DNA of 5,270 nucleotides from contig PMDX01000315.1 in assembly GCA_003154635.1 (NCBI GenBank), forward strand, positions 1 to 5,270, given 5' to 3'. Positions 1 through 5,270 of this stretch are shown piece after piece. The notes under the pieces are model-generated. The model had not been told where the DNA came from. It worked only from the letters and a program-made list of their open reading frames with translations, and did not search any database. Numbering within the stretch: position 1 is the first letter of the stretch; each line of letters starts with the position of its first letter. The position numbers were made by a program, and so were the translations under genes. The stretch is from Actinomycetota bacterium (GTDB taxonomy: Bacteria > Actinomycetota > Geothermincolia > Fen-727 > Anoxymicrobiaceae).

Positions 1-1914
1 CGCGAGCTGGTCGTGGAACTTGTCCGAGAGCTTGCGGACCTTGGCGATGGGAGTCAGTCCCCCGTCGAGATGCTCGCCGACCGAGCACGTCAGGCTCGTG
101 AGGTGGATCATCACGACGTCCAGCCCGCTCGTGCCGTCCGGATGGACGTGCACCTCGAAGTCGGGGTACTTGCCGTAGAGCAGGTAAGGCTCGGCGGCAA
201 TGACCGTGCCGGTGATCGGGGCGTAGACGGTAGTGCCGGCCTTGGCTCCCACGTCGCACGCGGTAGTCGAGTATGTGCCCCGGCCGCGGGTCTCTTCGAT
301 AAAATAGCACGTCTCGCTGCCGACGGATTTTGAGATGCCGGGGGCGAGACGCGATGGATTGTCGTCCTGGAGACAGATGCCTAGCGGCTGCATTGCCTCG
401 CTCGCCTTGCCGCCGGTCGCGGTCGAGTATGCTTCGTGGAAACGGGCGCCGACGTTATCGCAGTACCGGATAGGGCTCATGAGCTCTACGCCGTTCCACG
501 AGGCGAACGCGAACGGCTGCGGCTCGACCTTGGGCTCGTAAGCAAAGTAGACAGGCCTCTCGGCGACGAGGTCGCGGGTGCCCGAGACCTTGACCCACGG
601 GTTGGAGAGTCCGCTCGAGAGCGCATTCATGTCGATGGTCGCGCGCGTGCGGGCGGACATGTTAAACTCCTGCTCCTCGTATCCGCCACCGTCGCCGAAC
701 ACCTGAACCAGCACCTTATTGCCGGAGTTGCCGGGGTTCATCACGCAGAGCCAACCGACCGAGCTCGAGCTGGCACCGGAAAACGGGAAATACCATGTCA
801 CGGCGCCTTCCTGGGTGCCGAGGACATCGTGCCCTCCGTCCCAGGCTCCGTGATAACTGAAGTACATGGGGCGCTCACAGAGGATATCGCTGTCCGAGGT
901 TACCCTGATAGAGACGTCCTTTTCGGGGCCGACCTCCTGGTTGACGAAGATGGTAGTGCGTGCGTGCGCTTTCAGAGCGTAGTCGCGCACCAGCGGCTGC
1001 TGGCCGGGGAACATGTACTCGACTTTCGCCTTGGTGTCCGGGCCCGGGTTCACGATACAGAGCCACTCTTCGAACCCCGCGCGAGTCGTGCCTTCGGCGA
1101 AATCCCAGGTAGTCCCGAGCGAGGAAGCTCCCGTAGCGGTGTGGCCTCCCCTCCAGACACTCTTGTAATCGAAGTACATGGGGCGCTCTGCCACTATCGG
1201 TCTCGCAGCCTTGACTTTTATCGAGACGTCCTGCCCGGCGCCTATCGAGTTGTTGACATCGACGGTCTTACGACTGCTGGCCGGCACGGTGACGTTTTCG
1301 TCACGGGTCTCGCCGGTGCCCAGCATGTAAGTGATGGTCGCGGGGACATCTTTTTTACCGGGGTTCTGCAGGCAGAGCCACTCCTGGAAGCCCGCTCGAG
1401 TCGTGCCCTCGGCGAAGTACCAGGTATCCTCGGGCGACGGGACCCCGCATGTGACGTGGCCGCCCGTCCACACACCCTTATAGTTGAAGTAGGTCTCGCG
1501 CTCGGCGATTATCCCGGGGTCCGCGGTCAGGGCGATAGAGACGTCCTTGCCGTAGCCCACGAAGTCATTGACGAGGATCGACGTGCCGGCGCCGGCCTCG
1601 AGCCTGAGGTGCTGCATGCGCGGGGCTCCGGACGTGAAGAGGTAGTTTATGTATACCTGCGAGGCGGTCAACCCGGGGTTGCGCAGTATAAGATATTCTT
1701 CGAAGCCGTTGCGAGTGGTCCCCTCGGCGAAGTACATCGTCTTTGCCGGCGCGGACCATCCGAGAGTATCGTGTCCGCCATCCCACTTGTACGAGGCGGA
1801 GGCCATGGCGGTGCCGCAGATCAATGTCGAAACGACCACGAGCGTGACGGTCGCCGCGAGCGCGCGAGCCCGCCGGCGAGTATGGTTGAGATTCTTTCTT
1901 GCTCCACCACTCAT
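1..1914 (-). CDS. Exported protein with four FAEGTTR-type repeats and an M23-like C-terminal segment (partial, 3' end outside window)
   Basis: The frame is open from ATG at 1914 to the window edge: 638 residues with no stop. Residues 1-40 look like a signal peptide, with a basic stretch (RKNLNHTRRRAR), a hydrophobic core (LVVVSTLICG) and an A-S-A cleavage site near 38-40. C33 has no proper lipobox. Four tandem units of about 105 residues follow (44-459), each with W-x-G-G-H, YFAEGTTR-x-G-F-x-E-W-L, N-P-G and AER-x-x-YF-x-Y. They resemble extracellular repeats I associate with actinobacterial proteins (DUF5719-like, from memory). Residues 460-545 are not recognised. Residues 550-625 resemble the LytM/M23 core (GTTVYAPITGTV, then VVMIHL), but the usual HxxxD reads T550-xxx-D554, so activity is doubtful. 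Cell-surface or envelope binding is an inference. An in-frame ATG at 1923 (M-L-N-M) is an alternative start; TGA-TAA lies just upstream of it. Neither start has a clear Shine-Dalgarno. It diverges from the radical SAM gene. Confidence 0.85.
   Translation of the reverse strand, partial: MSGGARKNLNHTRRRARALAATVTLVVVSTLICGTAMASASYKWDGGHDTLGWSAPAKTMYFAEGTTRNGFEEYLILRNPGLTASQVYINYLFTSGAPRMQHLRLEAGAGTSILVNDFVGYGKDVSIALTADPGIIAERETYFNYKGVWTGGHVTCGVPSPEDTWYFAEGTTRAGFQEWLCLQNPGKKDVPATITYMLGTGETRDENVTVPASSRKTVDVNNSIGAGQDVSIKVKAARPIVAERPMYFDYKSVWRGGHTATGASSLGTTWDFAEGTTRAGFEEWLCIVNPGPDTKAKVEYMFPGQQPLVRDYALKAHARTTIFVNQEVGPEKDVSIRVTSDSDILCERPMYFSYHGAWDGGHDVLGTQEGAVTWYFPFSGASSSSVGWLCVMNPGNSGNKVLVQVFGDGGGYEEQEFNMSARTRATIDMNALSSGLSNPWVKVSGTRDLVAERPVYFAYEPKVEPQPFAFASWNGVELMSPIRYCDNVGARFHEAYSTATGGKASEAMQPLGICLQDDNPSRLAPGISKSVGSETCYFIEETRGRGTYSTTACDVGAKAGTTVYAPITGTVIAAEPYLLYGKYPDFEVHVHPDGTSGLDVVMIHLTSLTCSVGEHLDGGLTPIAKVRKLSDKFHDQLA
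538..1785 (-). repeat. Four tandem ~105-residue coding repeats
   Basis: Coding repeats inside the exported protein. Unit 1 is 1471-1785, unit 2 is 1156-1470, unit 3 is 844-1155 and unit 4 is 538-843. The YFAEGTTR motif begins at residues 61, 166 and 271 (there as DFAEGTTR), a spacing of exactly 105. Unit 4 has YFPFSGASSSS at the equivalent place, residue 375, so the spacing is 104. The W-x-G-G-H motif starts at residues 44, 149, 254 and 358. The AER-x-x-YF-x-Y motif starts at 137, 242, 346 (as CER) and 451. The regular period suggests each unit is a single beta-rich domain copied by tandem duplication. Units 2 and 3 look most alike; unit 4 is the most diverged. Confidence 0.85.
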
Positions 1915-1926
1915 GTTAAGCATAGA

Positions 1927-1956
1927 AGTATATTATCAGAACAGTGCCCCGGTTAA
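1927..1956 (-). promoter_or_regulatory. Possible promoter of the exported repeat protein
   Basis: On the minus strand TTAACC (1956-1951) and TATACT (1932-1927) are separated by 18 bp. They match the sigma-70 type -35 box at 4 of 6 positions and the -10 box at 5 of 6. Transcription would begin around 1918-1921, leaving almost no 5' leader before ATG 1914. This fits the absence of a Shine-Dalgarno and suggests a near-leaderless transcript. The overlapping GATAAT (1937-1932) is an alternative -10 that would put the start close to ATG 1923, but it has no good -35. Host sigma-factor preference is unknown, so this is only a candidate. Confidence 0.3.
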
Positions 1957-1958
1957 CT

Positions 1959-1964
1959 GAAAGG
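1959..1964 (+). promoter_or_regulatory. Ribosome binding site that favours the TTG start at 1971
   Basis: GAAAGG lies 6 nt before TTG 1971, a normal Shine-Dalgarno distance. The longer frame from GTG 1944 has no purine-rich site in front of it. It would add nine residues (PRLTERQT-type, not conserved-looking) before MKVLLIS, which is a typical first beta strand of a cobalamin-binding Rossmann domain. The site therefore decides the start. Confidence 0.6.
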
Positions 1965-1970
1965 CAAACA

Positions 1971-3266
1971 TTGAAAGTCCTGCTCATCAGCGAGAACCAG
2001 TGCAGGGACAACATGATACCTTACCCGCTCGGCACCGCCTGGATCGCGGCGGCGGCCCGTAGCGCGGGCCACGAGGTAGCCGGGCTCGACCTCATGTTCA
2101 GCGACGACATCGCCCGCGACGCCGCGCGTGCCGTCGCCGACTTCAGTCCCGACTGCATCGGAATATCAATTAGGAACATCGACAACCAGGATATAAAGGC
2201 CACCGAGTTCTACCTGCCTCCGGTCAGGAAAGTAGTCTCCGCGTGCAGGTCCGAGTCGGGCGCGCCGATTGTGCTTGGAGGGGCCGGCTTCACGATATTC
2301 CCGCTCGAGTGCCTCGAGTACCTGGACGTCGAACTCGGAATAGTCGGCGAGGGGGAGGAGTCGTTCCCCCACTTGCTCGAAGTGCTCGAGTCCGGTGGAG
2401 ACCCGCGAGGCCTCCCGGGGCTCGCGCTCAGAAGAGACGGTACCTCCAGGGTCAATCCCCCCGGCGCGCTCCCCGATATCGAGAGGCTCACCATGCCCGA
2501 CCATATCGCGTTCGACGTCGGTCTCTATGACTTTAACCCAGGGGCGGGGCAGCCTTTTATGGCTAACATCCAGTCGCGCCGCGGCTGTCATATGCAATGT
2601 ATATATTGCTCGAGTCCGCTAATCGAGGGGCACACCGTGCGCATGCGCGACCCGGTCCTCGTGGCGGACGAAGCGCAGGACCTGGACGAGCGCGGGATAA
2701 ATGCGGTCATGTTCACGGACTCCCTTTTCAATTACCCGCGTGACTACGCCAGGCGCCTGTGCCGCGAGCTGGCCTCGCGCAAGCTGAACATGAGGTGGGG
2801 GGCGAGCTACAGCCCCGCTTTCAGCGACCCGGAGCTGTTTGACCTCATGCGCGAAGCGGGCTGCTATACGTTGAGCATCGGAAACGAGAGCGGCTCGGAG
2901 GACATGCTCGCCTCATTGCGCAAAGGCTTCGGTAAAGATCAGGTCCTGGAGTCGGTCCGTTCGACCCGCGAGGCCGGCTTGAGCTACTTCTGCTTCCTGA
3001 TGCTGGGCGGCCCGGGCGAGACGCGCGAGAGCGTCGAGGAGAGCATACGGTTCGTCGAAGAGCTCGGGCCCGAATCCGTCAGGGTCACGGTCGGCATAAG
3101 GATCTATGCCGGTTGCGAGCTCGTCTCGATCGCGGAGCGCGAAGGGCTTATAGAGCCGGGGCGGAACCTCCTGCATCCGGTCTTCTACCTGGCCCCCGAA
3201 GTCGAACCGTGGCTGCTCGAGTACGTGGAGGAAGCTTGCCGCCGGCGGTCCGGCTGGATGATGTGA
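1971..3266 (+). CDS. Cobalamin-binding-domain radical SAM protein (431 aa)
   Basis: Class B-type radical SAM architecture. Residues 1-140 form a B12-binding-like Rossmann domain: MKVLLIS first strand, PLGTAWIAAAAR helix, CIGISIRNIDN, VLGGAGFT (101-108) and GEGEE (126-130). The DxHxxG motif for lower-axial histidine ligation is absent (LDLMFSDD stands there), as in many members of this superfamily. The radical SAM core follows, with C206-xxx-C210-xx-C213 for the [4Fe-4S] cluster, then FTDSLFN, an ESGS motif (306-309) and LGGPGET (345-351). The tail ends in FYLAPEVEPW and WMM. Such enzymes bind SAM, often with cobalamin, and many are methylases or catalyse C-C chemistry. The substrate cannot be read from the sequence. 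The start is probably TTG 1971; GTG 1944 would give 440 aa. It lies 142 bp before abfD on the same strand, and no functional link is proven. It is cytosolic by appearance, with no signal or membrane segment. Confidence 0.88.
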   Translation: MKVLLISENQCRDNMIPYPLGTAWIAAAARSAGHEVAGLDLMFSDDIARDAARAVADFSPDCIGISIRNIDNQDIKATEFYLPPVRKVVSACRSESGAPIVLGGAGFTIFPLECLEYLDVELGIVGEGEESFPHLLEVLESGGDPRGLPGLALRRDGTSRVNPPGALPDIERLTMPDHIAFDVGLYDFNPGAGQPFMANIQSRRGCHMQCIYCSSPLIEGHTVRMRDPVLVADEAQDLDERGINAVMFTDSLFNYPRDYARRLCRELASRKLNMRWGASYSPAFSDPELFDLMREAGCYTLSIGNESGSEDMLASLRKGFGKDQVLESVRSTREAGLSYFCFLMLGGPGETRESVEESIRFVEELGPESVRVTVGIRIYAGCELVSIAEREGLIEPGRNLLHPVFYLAPEVEPWLLEYVEEACRRRSGWMM

Positions 3267-3373
3267 AGCCCGCGGCCGCGCAACCCCCCGCGCAGCCTTC
3301 ACGCCGTCTTCGGGGAGCCTCAGCCCCGGGTTGACGACGATCGTTCAAGGACGGCGTTGTTTGTTGTAGTCTT

Positions 3374-3388
3374 GATACGTGACATATC
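3374..3388. promoter_or_regulatory. Imperfect dyad upstream of abfD (possible operator)
   Basis: GATACGT-G-ACATATC is a 15-bp imperfect inverted repeat: the 7-bp arms match at 6 positions around a central G. It ends 9 bp before the abfD Shine-Dalgarno, a place where a bound repressor would block transcription or an activator could not sit. TTGAT at 3372-3376 resembles half of a CRP/FNR-family site, but the second half (ATCAA) is absent. A regulator cannot be named. Confidence 0.25.
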
Positions 3389-3397
3389 GCGAACCGC

Positions 3398-3405
3398 GGG
3401 GGTGA
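3398..3405 (+). promoter_or_regulatory. Strong Shine-Dalgarno of abfD
   Basis: GGGGGTGA differs by one base from the ideal GGAGGTGA complement of the 16S rRNA 3' end, and its GGGGG core is 6 nt before ATG 3409. It fixes the abfD start and suggests efficient translation. Confidence 0.75.
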
Positions 3406-3408
3406 GAG

Positions 3409-4860
3409 ATGAAGATCGGCGATCCGGTAGCATACCTCGACAGCCTTAGAGAGCTTGACCGCAACGTGTTCGTTCTCGGAGAGCGGTGCGATTGCACTGT
3501 CGACCACCCGCTCGTCCGGCCTTCCGCGAACGCGGTCGCGGAGTCGTACAACCCCGGTGAAGAACCGGAGGCTGAGGGCCTGCTCTATGCGACCTCACAC
3601 CTCACAGGTAGAAAGATAAGCCGCTTCGCGCACATCCACCAGGATACCAGTGACCTCGTCGACAAGGTCCTCATGCAGAGGCTGCTCGGCCGCAGGACCG
3701 CGACCTGCTTCCAGAGGTGCGTGGGCATGGACGGCTTCAACGCCCTCTACTCGGTAACCTACGAGTGCGACCAGGTGCACGGGACCCACTACCACAGTCG
3801 CCTCAAGGATTACGTCGAATGGGTTCAGGACGAGAACATCGTCATCGAAGGTGCGATGACCGACGTGAAGGGCGACCGCTCGCTCCGGCCGAACCAGCAG
3901 GCGGACCCTGATATGTTCGTCCACGTCGTCGACCGCACGCCCGAAGGCATCGTGGTCCGTGGCGCGAAGGCGCATCAGACCGGTGCTCTCAACTCACACG
4001 AGATACTGGTGATGCCGACGACGGCGATGCGCGAGGGTGAGGAGGATTACGCCGTCTCTTTCGCGGTCCCGGCCGGGGCGAAAGGCATTACGTTCATCCT
4101 CGGCCGGCAGCCGTCCGATACGCGCAAGGTCGAGGGAGTCCCGCTCGATGTCGGCAACCCCACCTTCGGGAGCCAGGAGGCGCTCGTTATATTCGACGAT
4201 GTCTTCGTCCCCAACGAGCGCGTGTTCATGTGCGGCGAAACCGACCAGAGTGGCAAGGTCGTCGAGCGTTTCGCGGCGTTCCACCGGCAGAGCTACGGCG
4301 GGTGCAAGGTCGGCGTAGGTGACGTGATCATAGGGGCGGCGCAGCTTGCTTCACAGATGCAGGGCTCGGTGAAGGCAAGTCACGTTCGCGACAAGATAGT
4401 CGAGATGGTCCATCTCAATGAGACGCTGTTCTCTTGTGGCATCGCGTGCAGCGCCATGGGTTTGGAGACACCCGCGGGCAATTACGACGTCGACCCGCTG
4501 CTCGCGAACATCTGCAAGCTCAACGTCACCCGGTTCCCGTTCGAGATCGCGCGCCTCGCGCAAGACCTGGCAGGCGGCATCCTCGTGACAATGCCATCCC
4601 AGAAAGATTTCGAGAACCCCGAAATCGCCCCGTACCTGGACAAGTACCTTCGCGGTGTCAATGGCGTGCCGACCCTCGACCGCATGAAGGTAACGCGACT
4701 GATCGAGAATGTAACGGTCGGATGCGGCGCGGCGTCGTACCTCACCGAGAGCATGCACGGCGCAGGTTCCCCACAGGCGCAGCGAATCATGATCGCCCGG
4801 CTCGCAGACCTCGACGAGAAGGTCCGTCTCGCCAGGCGGGTCGCGGGCATCGAAGACTAA
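3409..4860 (+). CDS. abfD: 4-hydroxybutyryl-CoA dehydratase / vinylacetyl-CoA delta-isomerase (483 aa)
   Basis: Interconverts 4-hydroxybutyryl-CoA and crotonyl-CoA, and isomerises vinylacetyl-CoA, using FAD and a [4Fe-4S] cluster. The fold is the HpaB/acyl-CoA dehydrogenase type: N-terminal and middle domains about 5-270, helical C-terminal domain about 275-480. It is distinguished from flavin hydroxylases by all four cluster ligands known from the Clostridium aminobutyricum enzyme: C100 and C104 (in TCFQRCVGMDGF), H292 and C299 (in FHRQSYGGCKVGVGD). Expected active-site residues are also present: Y296, K300, E257 (GSQEALV), T191 (KAHQTGA) and E447 (TESMHGAGSPQ). The length is close to the clostridial 490 aa; the segment after MPSQKDF (about 400-430) is shorter. 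No signal or membrane segment is seen, so it is cytosolic. The enzyme is oxygen-sensitive in known cases, pointing to an anaerobic or microaerobic host. It acts in aminobutyrate or succinate fermentation or in 4-hydroxybutyrate CO2-fixation cycles; which applies cannot be decided here. No partner CoA-transferase or synthetase gene is visible. Confidence 0.95.
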   Translation: MKIGDPVAYLDSLRELDRNVFVLGERCDCTVDHPLVRPSANAVAESYNPGEEPEAEGLLYATSHLTGRKISRFAHIHQDTSDLVDKVLMQRLLGRRTATCFQRCVGMDGFNALYSVTYECDQVHGTHYHSRLKDYVEWVQDENIVIEGAMTDVKGDRSLRPNQQADPDMFVHVVDRTPEGIVVRGAKAHQTGALNSHEILVMPTTAMREGEEDYAVSFAVPAGAKGITFILGRQPSDTRKVEGVPLDVGNPTFGSQEALVIFDDVFVPNERVFMCGETDQSGKVVERFAAFHRQSYGGCKVGVGDVIIGAAQLASQMQGSVKASHVRDKIVEMVHLNETLFSCGIACSAMGLETPAGNYDVDPLLANICKLNVTRFPFEIARLAQDLAGGILVTMPSQKDFENPEIAPYLDKYLRGVNGVPTLDRMKVTRLIENVTVGCGAASYLTESMHGAGSPQAQRIMIARLADLDEKVRLARRVAGIED

Positions 4861-4866
4861 AGACGA

Positions 4867-4897
4867 GTCACGGGCTCTTCGCCCGGCTCGCTGTGAC
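4867..4897 (+). terminator. Candidate terminator hairpin after abfD
   Basis: Seven bases after the abfD stop, CGGGC (4871-4875), loop TCTTC and GCCCG (4881-4885) form a compact stem. GTCAC (4867-4871) can pair with GTGAC (4893-4897) as an outer stem, sharing one base with the inner one and leaving an asymmetric bulge. No T-run follows, so if this is a terminator it is of the T-poor kind found in high-GC bacteria. Confidence 0.35.
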
Positions 4898-4912
4898 GAC
4901 GGCTCCCGGACC

Positions 4913-4947
4913 GGCGGCGGGGCAACCGCTTACCCCATGAAGCCGCC
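4913..4947 (+). terminator. Second GC-rich hairpin after abfD
   Basis: GGCGGC (4913-4918) pairs with GCCGCC (4942-4947), and inside it GGGG (4919-4922) pairs with CCCC (4933-4936). The loop is 10 nt, with a 5-nt bulge on the 3' side. The stem is very stable but lacks a T-tract. It could help end the abfD transcript or belong to the leader of the next gene. Its 3' arm overlaps a six-codon open frame at 4937-4957. Confidence 0.35.
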
Positions 4948-4975
4948 CCCCGTCTGATGGATTTACAGGCTAAAG

Positions 4976-5025
4976 CACCCTCCGGGGTAAGACGACATTA
5001 CCTAGTGGGACGCCGTACGGCATCC
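4976..5025 (+). other. Cluster of short inverted repeats upstream of the zinc-ribbon gene
   Basis: ACCC-TCCG-GGGT (4977-4988) is a hairpin with a UNCG-class tetraloop. GGTAA (4986-4990) pairs with TTACC (4998-5002) around a 7-nt loop and overlaps the first hairpin, so the two are mutually exclusive. GCCGTACGGC (5012-5021) is a perfect palindrome, extendable to GGA...TCC (5008-5025) with one C-A mismatch. Overlapping alternative stems resemble a structured leader, but I cannot match this to a known riboswitch. The palindrome could equally be a protein-binding operator. No good promoter is visible: TTTACA (4962-4967) resembles a -35 box, but no good -10 follows. Confidence 0.35.
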
Positions 5026-5044
5026 GTCATGCTTGTTTGAACGC

Positions 5045-5051
5045 GAGGGAG
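5045..5051 (+). promoter_or_regulatory. Shine-Dalgarno of the zinc-ribbon gene
   Basis: GAGGGAG lies 6 nt before ATG 5058. This supports that start for a gene otherwise known only from its first 71 codons. Confidence 0.65.
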
Positions 5052-5057
5052 ATACTG

Positions 5058-5270
5058 ATGCGCTGCCCGGAATGCGGAGATGAGACTTCGGACATGCTTA
5101 CGAAGTGTGAGTGGTGTGGCTCGAGCCTCTTCACCGGGGGCGGGCGGCACGAGAGTGCGTTTGCCGGCCAGCATCCGGCCGGTGAAGACGTACCATACCG
5201 CGAAGCGTTCGAGGGCGGGCTGATGGGGGGCGGCGAGGGACCGCCACCGGGGGACCCAGGCCAGTTCTAT
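5058..5270 (+). CDS. Zinc-ribbon protein, N-terminal fragment (3' end outside window)
   Basis: The frame is open from ATG 5058 to the window edge: 71 residues with no stop. The start is supported by a good ribosome site. Residues 3-20 hold two CxxC knuckles, C3-P-E-C6 and C17-E-W-C20, with a short 10-residue spacing, typical of small zinc-ribbon domains that open many bacterial membrane or regulatory proteins. After it comes a low-complexity stretch rich in Gly, Pro and Glu (for example GGGEGPPPGDPG), which looks like a flexible linker to a domain beyond the window. The function cannot be assigned. It is 197 bp after abfD on the same strand, separated by hairpins, so it is probably a separate transcription unit. 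Confidence 0.7.
   Translation, partial: MRCPECGDETSDMLTKCEWCGSSLFTGGGRHESAFAGQHPAGEDVPYREAFEGGLMGGGEGPPPGDPGQFY

Larger units (their letters stand above)
3267..3408 (+). other. Intergenic region between the radical SAM gene and abfD
   Basis: This 142-bp stretch has no gene. Just after the stop is a perfect palindrome CGCGGCCGCG (3271-3280); its left half can also pair with CCGCG at 3288-3292. CGGGG (3311-3315) can pair with CCCCG (3324-3328), but no T-run follows, so neither hairpin is a good intrinsic terminator and read-through into abfD is possible. The right half is more AT-rich (3357-3388) and is where a promoter for abfD would be expected. TTGTTT and TTGTTG are possible -35 boxes, but I find no convincing -10 at the right distance. 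Confidence 0.5.

Noticed and set aside
1242..1786. Short minus-strand frames at 1242-1475 and 1565-1786
   Set aside because: They are out of frame with the repeat protein on the same strand and carry no domain signal. They are shadows of high-GC coding sequence.
1800..1830. Lipoprotein signal at C33 of the exported protein
   Set aside because: The residues before the cysteine (T-L-I-C) lack the small residue required at -1, and an A-S-A signal-peptidase I site follows.
436..1956. Long plus-strand open frame of 506 codons over the left third
   Set aside because: It is antisense to the exported repeat protein. It shows no recognisable domain, and its repeated pattern is only the reverse-strand image of the 105-residue repeats. 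The minus-strand frame has a signal peptide and regular motifs.
1944..1970. GTG start for the radical SAM protein
   Set aside because: No ribosome site precedes it and the added residues are not typical of the domain. TTG 1971 has AAAGG at the right distance. It remains possible.
2166..2597. Minus-strand frame of 143 codons inside the radical SAM gene
   Set aside because: It overlaps the cobalamin-binding region of a well-supported gene and has no ribosome site or motif of its own.
3271..3328. Intrinsic terminator after the radical SAM gene
   Set aside because: The stems (CGCGG/CCGCG and CGGGG/CCCCG) are only 5 bp and no T-tract follows. Described with the intergenic region instead of called.
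3595..3975. Minus-strand frames inside abfD (3595-3975, 3994-4284, 4351-4758, 4482-4850)
   Set aside because: They are antisense to an intact enzyme with all catalytic residues. High GC at the third codon position opens these frames.
4434..4940. Plus-strand frame of 168 codons over the end of abfD
   Set aside because: It is out of frame with abfD and arginine/proline-rich in the way of shifted high-GC frames. It has no motif, and only its last 27 codons lie beyond abfD.
4861..5057. Cobalamin or c-di-GMP riboswitch upstream of the zinc-ribbon gene
   Set aside because: Considered because of the B12-type neighbour and the stems. No B12 box (GCCACTG-like) is present, and the c-di-GMP class I core elements do not line up.

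Overview
The window is high-GC bacterial DNA with four protein genes: two complete and two cut by the window edges. I see no rRNA, tRNA, CRISPR array, transposase or integrase. The best guess for the host is an anaerobic, deep-branching member of the Actinomycetota. This rests on the FAEGTTR-type tandem repeats of the leftmost protein, which I associate with that group, on the oxygen-sensitive 4-hydroxybutyryl-CoA dehydratase, and on the base composition. It is an inference, not a demonstrated assignment.

Left third (1-1923, minus strand): one long exported protein, open at its C-terminal end. It has a signal peptide, four tandem units of about 105 residues (W-x-G-G-H ... YFAEGTTR ... NPG ... 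AER-x-x-YF-x-Y), a cysteine-containing linker of unknown function, and a C-terminal segment resembling the LytM/M23 metallopeptidase core in which at least one expected zinc ligand is missing. Reading frames on the plus strand over this region are antisense shadows.

Middle (1971-3266, plus): a cobalamin-binding-domain radical SAM protein (CxxxCxxC at residues 206-213), divergent from the exported protein across a gap of only 47-56 bp. Its start is probably TTG at 1971, with an AAAGG ribosome site. The gap has an AT-rich core that could provide a -10 element in either direction.

Right (3409-4860, plus): a full-length AbfD-type 4-hydroxybutyryl-CoA dehydratase / vinylacetyl-CoA isomerase. It keeps all four [4Fe-4S] ligands (C100, C104, H292, C299) and the expected active-site residues, so it is not a generic HpaB-type flavin hydroxylase. 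An imperfect dyad sits just in front of its ribosome site.

Right edge (4861-5270): a 197-bp non-coding stretch with several successive inverted repeats (terminator and/or structured leader), then the start of a zinc-ribbon protein that runs out of the window.

Working together: AbfD links 4-hydroxybutyryl-CoA to crotonyl-CoA, as in aminobutyrate or succinate fermentation and in 4-hydroxybutyrate carbon-fixation cycles. No other gene of such a pathway is visible, so the direction of flux is unknown. The radical SAM gene lies 142 bp upstream on the same strand and could be co-transcribed, but nothing in the sequence proves a shared function. I found no convincing novel multi-gene system. The most unusual items are the repeat protein with its degenerate M23-like end and the structured intergenic region before the zinc-ribbon gene.
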